Assembly (NCBI GenBank): GCA_013141115.1
Contig: JABFRP010000001.1
Coordinates: 372,001 to 436,000, forward strand
DNA from: Ferruginibacter sp.
Lineage (GTDB): Bacteria > Bacteroidota > Bacteroidia > Chitinophagales > Chitinophagaceae
Direction of reading: 5' to 3'
Length of the DNA stretch: 64,000 nucleotides
Both the position numbers and the translations under genes were made by a program. Of the stretch, positions 63,501 through 64,000 are shown in pieces. The notes below the pieces were generated by a model. It did no database searches and had not been told where the DNA came from. It was given only the letters and a program-made list of their open reading frames with translations. Position 1 is the stretch's first letter. Every line of letters starts with the position of its first letter.

Positions 63501-64000
63501 TGATTGGAAACGCAATGATGAAATTGGAGAACTGGTGCAGGAATATAATAAGATGGTGGGTAAATTGGATGAGAGTGCTAATGCACTGGCAAAAAGTGAA
63601 AGGGAAGGGGCATGGCGTGAAATGGCAAGGCAGGTGGCGCATGAAATAAAAAATCCGCTTACGCCCATGAAATTGAGTTTGCAGTATTTGCAAAAAGCAA
63701 TCAGCAATAATGCGGATAATGTAAGGGAGTTAACCGGAAGTGTGGCGCAAACCCTGGTTGAGCAGATCGATCACCTGAACCAGATTGCGGGAGAATTTAG
63801 TCAGTTTGCAAATATTGGAAATCCACGCAACGAAGTATTTGATCTGCATGAAGTGCTTTATGTAGTTACGCAATTATATGGTGTTAACGACAGGGTGCAT
63901 TTGGATTGTACCCCTTTACCTCACCCTGTTTTAATTAATGCCGATCGTACACATATTAACCGCCTGTTTACTAACCTTATTCAAAATGCAATACAGGCAG
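60523..64000 (+). CDS. NtrY-like sensor histidine kinase, very large (cut by window end)
   Basis: An open frame without stops runs from the TAA at 60499 to the window end, at least 1159 residues from CTG 60523. Order: membrane helix (about 16-36), first extracytoplasmic region (about 37-205), a block of about 9 helices (about 207-475), a second extracytoplasmic region (about 480-720), two helices (about 723-795), a third Cache-like region (about 797-936), a helix, HAMP (about 965-1020) and HisKA with WREMARQVAHEIKNPLTPMKL, phospho-acceptor His1040, then an N-box RLFTNLIQNAIQA at the cut. The H-box is of the NtrY type. It has no ATG, GTG or TTG start before the first helix: the first in-frame ATG is 60724, which would remove that helix. 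CTG 60523 or ATT 60505 are the only options in frame. Ligand unknown. Confidence 0.9.
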   Translation, partial: MYKSATFLRFFYKNSYLLVIAGWLITFSFIIDNYWSDNSSVNAVKKNIETYIHQQEKDFNNLSADTFMLHKLSAKSYDETFLQKITQKKYYFYLYQLNDMGLYTAAFWNTQAVQPTEALLYGADSSGFVQLQNGYYVWRKKNTNRGIIIALIPVKWKYVVTNEYLKNTFVIGEGIENNYDISLDSGAVSVKGAGGKDLFFLFKKPGTVIPKNNIISVWLRITGTFLIFLFIHFCAVYIAMNKRLWKSVLFLISIVLALRIVSYYFPIPLNFRQFELFDPAIYGSNIVLRSLGDLLINAILFVWLILFIRHHLQEKKYVIAPRFFVMKWLLLVLVALLFLAATFVCGHILRTMVSDSQISFDVINFFTLNIYSIIGFVVLCCIAIGYFIMGQILMYLLRPLFSANFIPLYIAVAVAGLTFLTIGFNITIVAFELYLLIWLLVFLVLLSSNYLALLTTRMSSSRLVFWLFFFSLSIMGVIVQENNIKELRNRKHYAETLSTKADPSSETLMNTLLTDFRSETLAANFEKLRNDSTNQLFKDSLVSGNFSGYNNKYETKIYSFDANEKPLFNIDSSGFNELNTILNTQGRPTNIEDLYYYDESYDRFSYISRKNVIDTGGKLLGYVFILARSKKYKSDALYPELFSRGNDYAIENSSVYAFAVYNNLQLISNHNDYAFATKLTKSEVPKEEFKLISKNNFDELWYKAGPGNVVIIAKQDNFFIEAITLFSYLFCAFLLVTGVFWLINIFIRSRLNKDQLKTYWQLSIRNQIHGTVIFISILSFVVIGIATILFFIKRYENNNRERLSRTIKVMENEVRNSLSELAVFDDVIKIYDEGFKEKLEQTIIKISEIHAADINVYDLEGNLRVSSLPLPYNKGIVSTKMDPMAYYHLNKQKEVQYFKEEKIGTLKFVSNYVPVIDETGREYAYLNIPYFTSQSKLKLEIANFLVTIINLNAFIFLIAGIVALFITNRITRSFSFISNKMKEVNLGKMNEAIDWKRNDEIGELVQEYNKMVGKLDESANALAKSEREGAWREMARQVAHEIKNPLTPMKLSLQYLQKAISNNADNVRELTGSVAQTLVEQIDHLNQIAGEFSQFANIGNPRNEVFDLHEVLYVVTQLYGVNDRVHLDCTPLPHPVLINADRTHINRLFTNLIQNAIQA

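Noticed and set aside
63309..63707. 132-residue open frame opposite the histidine kinase
   Set aside because: It lies fully inside the HAMP and HisKA coding region on the other strand, which is well supported.
1..64000. CRISPR arrays, tRNA or rRNA genes, insertion sequences, prophage
   Set aside because: I found no regularly spaced repeats with unique spacers, no cloverleaf or ribosomal sequence, and no transposase or integrase motifs in either strand. The repeats seen are protein-domain or hairpin repeats.

Overview
The window looks like a piece of chromosome from a Bacteroidota bacterium, most likely family Chitinophagaceae. The evidence is a low-GC, densely packed genome with almost no Shine-Dalgarno sequences; promoter candidates of the Bacteroidota type (TTG, a spacer of about 20, then TAnnTTTG); cargo proteins with type IX secretion (T9SS) C-terminal domains of both type A and type B; two PorP/SprF-family genes; and DUF1573, DUF2490, DUF2452 and DUF3667 proteins. 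I see no rRNA, tRNA, CRISPR array, phage or transposase. The genus is not determinable from the sequence alone.

Layout. 1-7.1 kb: the end of a flavin reductase-like gene, a membrane metallophosphoesterase, a lone GldM-like lipoprotein, a CvfB-type RNA-binding protein, a DEAD-box helicase and recG. 7.2-12.6 kb: a secreted PKD protein with a type B sorting domain followed by its PorP/SprF partner, then a helical protein with 16-residue repeats. 12.8-21.9 kb: a GlcD-type oxidase, two LOG-family genes around a sodium:solute symporter, an operon (LOG, O-methyltransferase, glucosaminidase-LysM, hpt) and a vWA protein. 22-28.9 kb: grpE-dnaJ, an RlmI-like methyltransferase, two flavin/PNPOx-fold proteins and small unknowns. 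28.9-36.7 kb: DUF2490, an AAE-type transporter, GTP-dependent PEPCK, a very small T9SS-tagged protein, a peroxiredoxin, an aquaporin and an OxyR-type regulator. 36.9-43.6 kb: a second, larger cassette of a PKD adhesin with type B domain plus PorP/SprF, and two DUF1573 proteins. 43.7-52.4 kb: a fused alpha/beta E1 dehydrogenase, a decayed Crp/Fnr regulator and a 1738-residue type A T9SS protein. 52.6-64 kb: PhzF, a propeller-like protein with an outer-membrane receptor-like protein, a frameshifted DUF3667 gene, mazG and a very large NtrY-like histidine kinase cut by the window end.

How genes fit together. The most coherent theme is surface protein export by T9SS: two cargo/PorP-SprF pairs, a type A adhesin-like protein, a signal-peptide-plus-sorting-domain miniprotein and an isolated GldM-like lipoprotein. 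None of the core motor genes (gldKLMN, sprA/E/T) is in the window. A second theme is peroxide response: peroxiredoxin, aquaporin and an OxyR homologue with both redox cysteines lie together, and the oxyR promoter carries a match to the classical OxyR box. The rest is housekeeping.

Sequence integrity. recG (5' end) and the DUF3667 gene each look as if one T is missing. These could be real mutations or assembly errors. The Crp/Fnr gene at 46.3-46.9 kb has several lesions and is a genuine relic.
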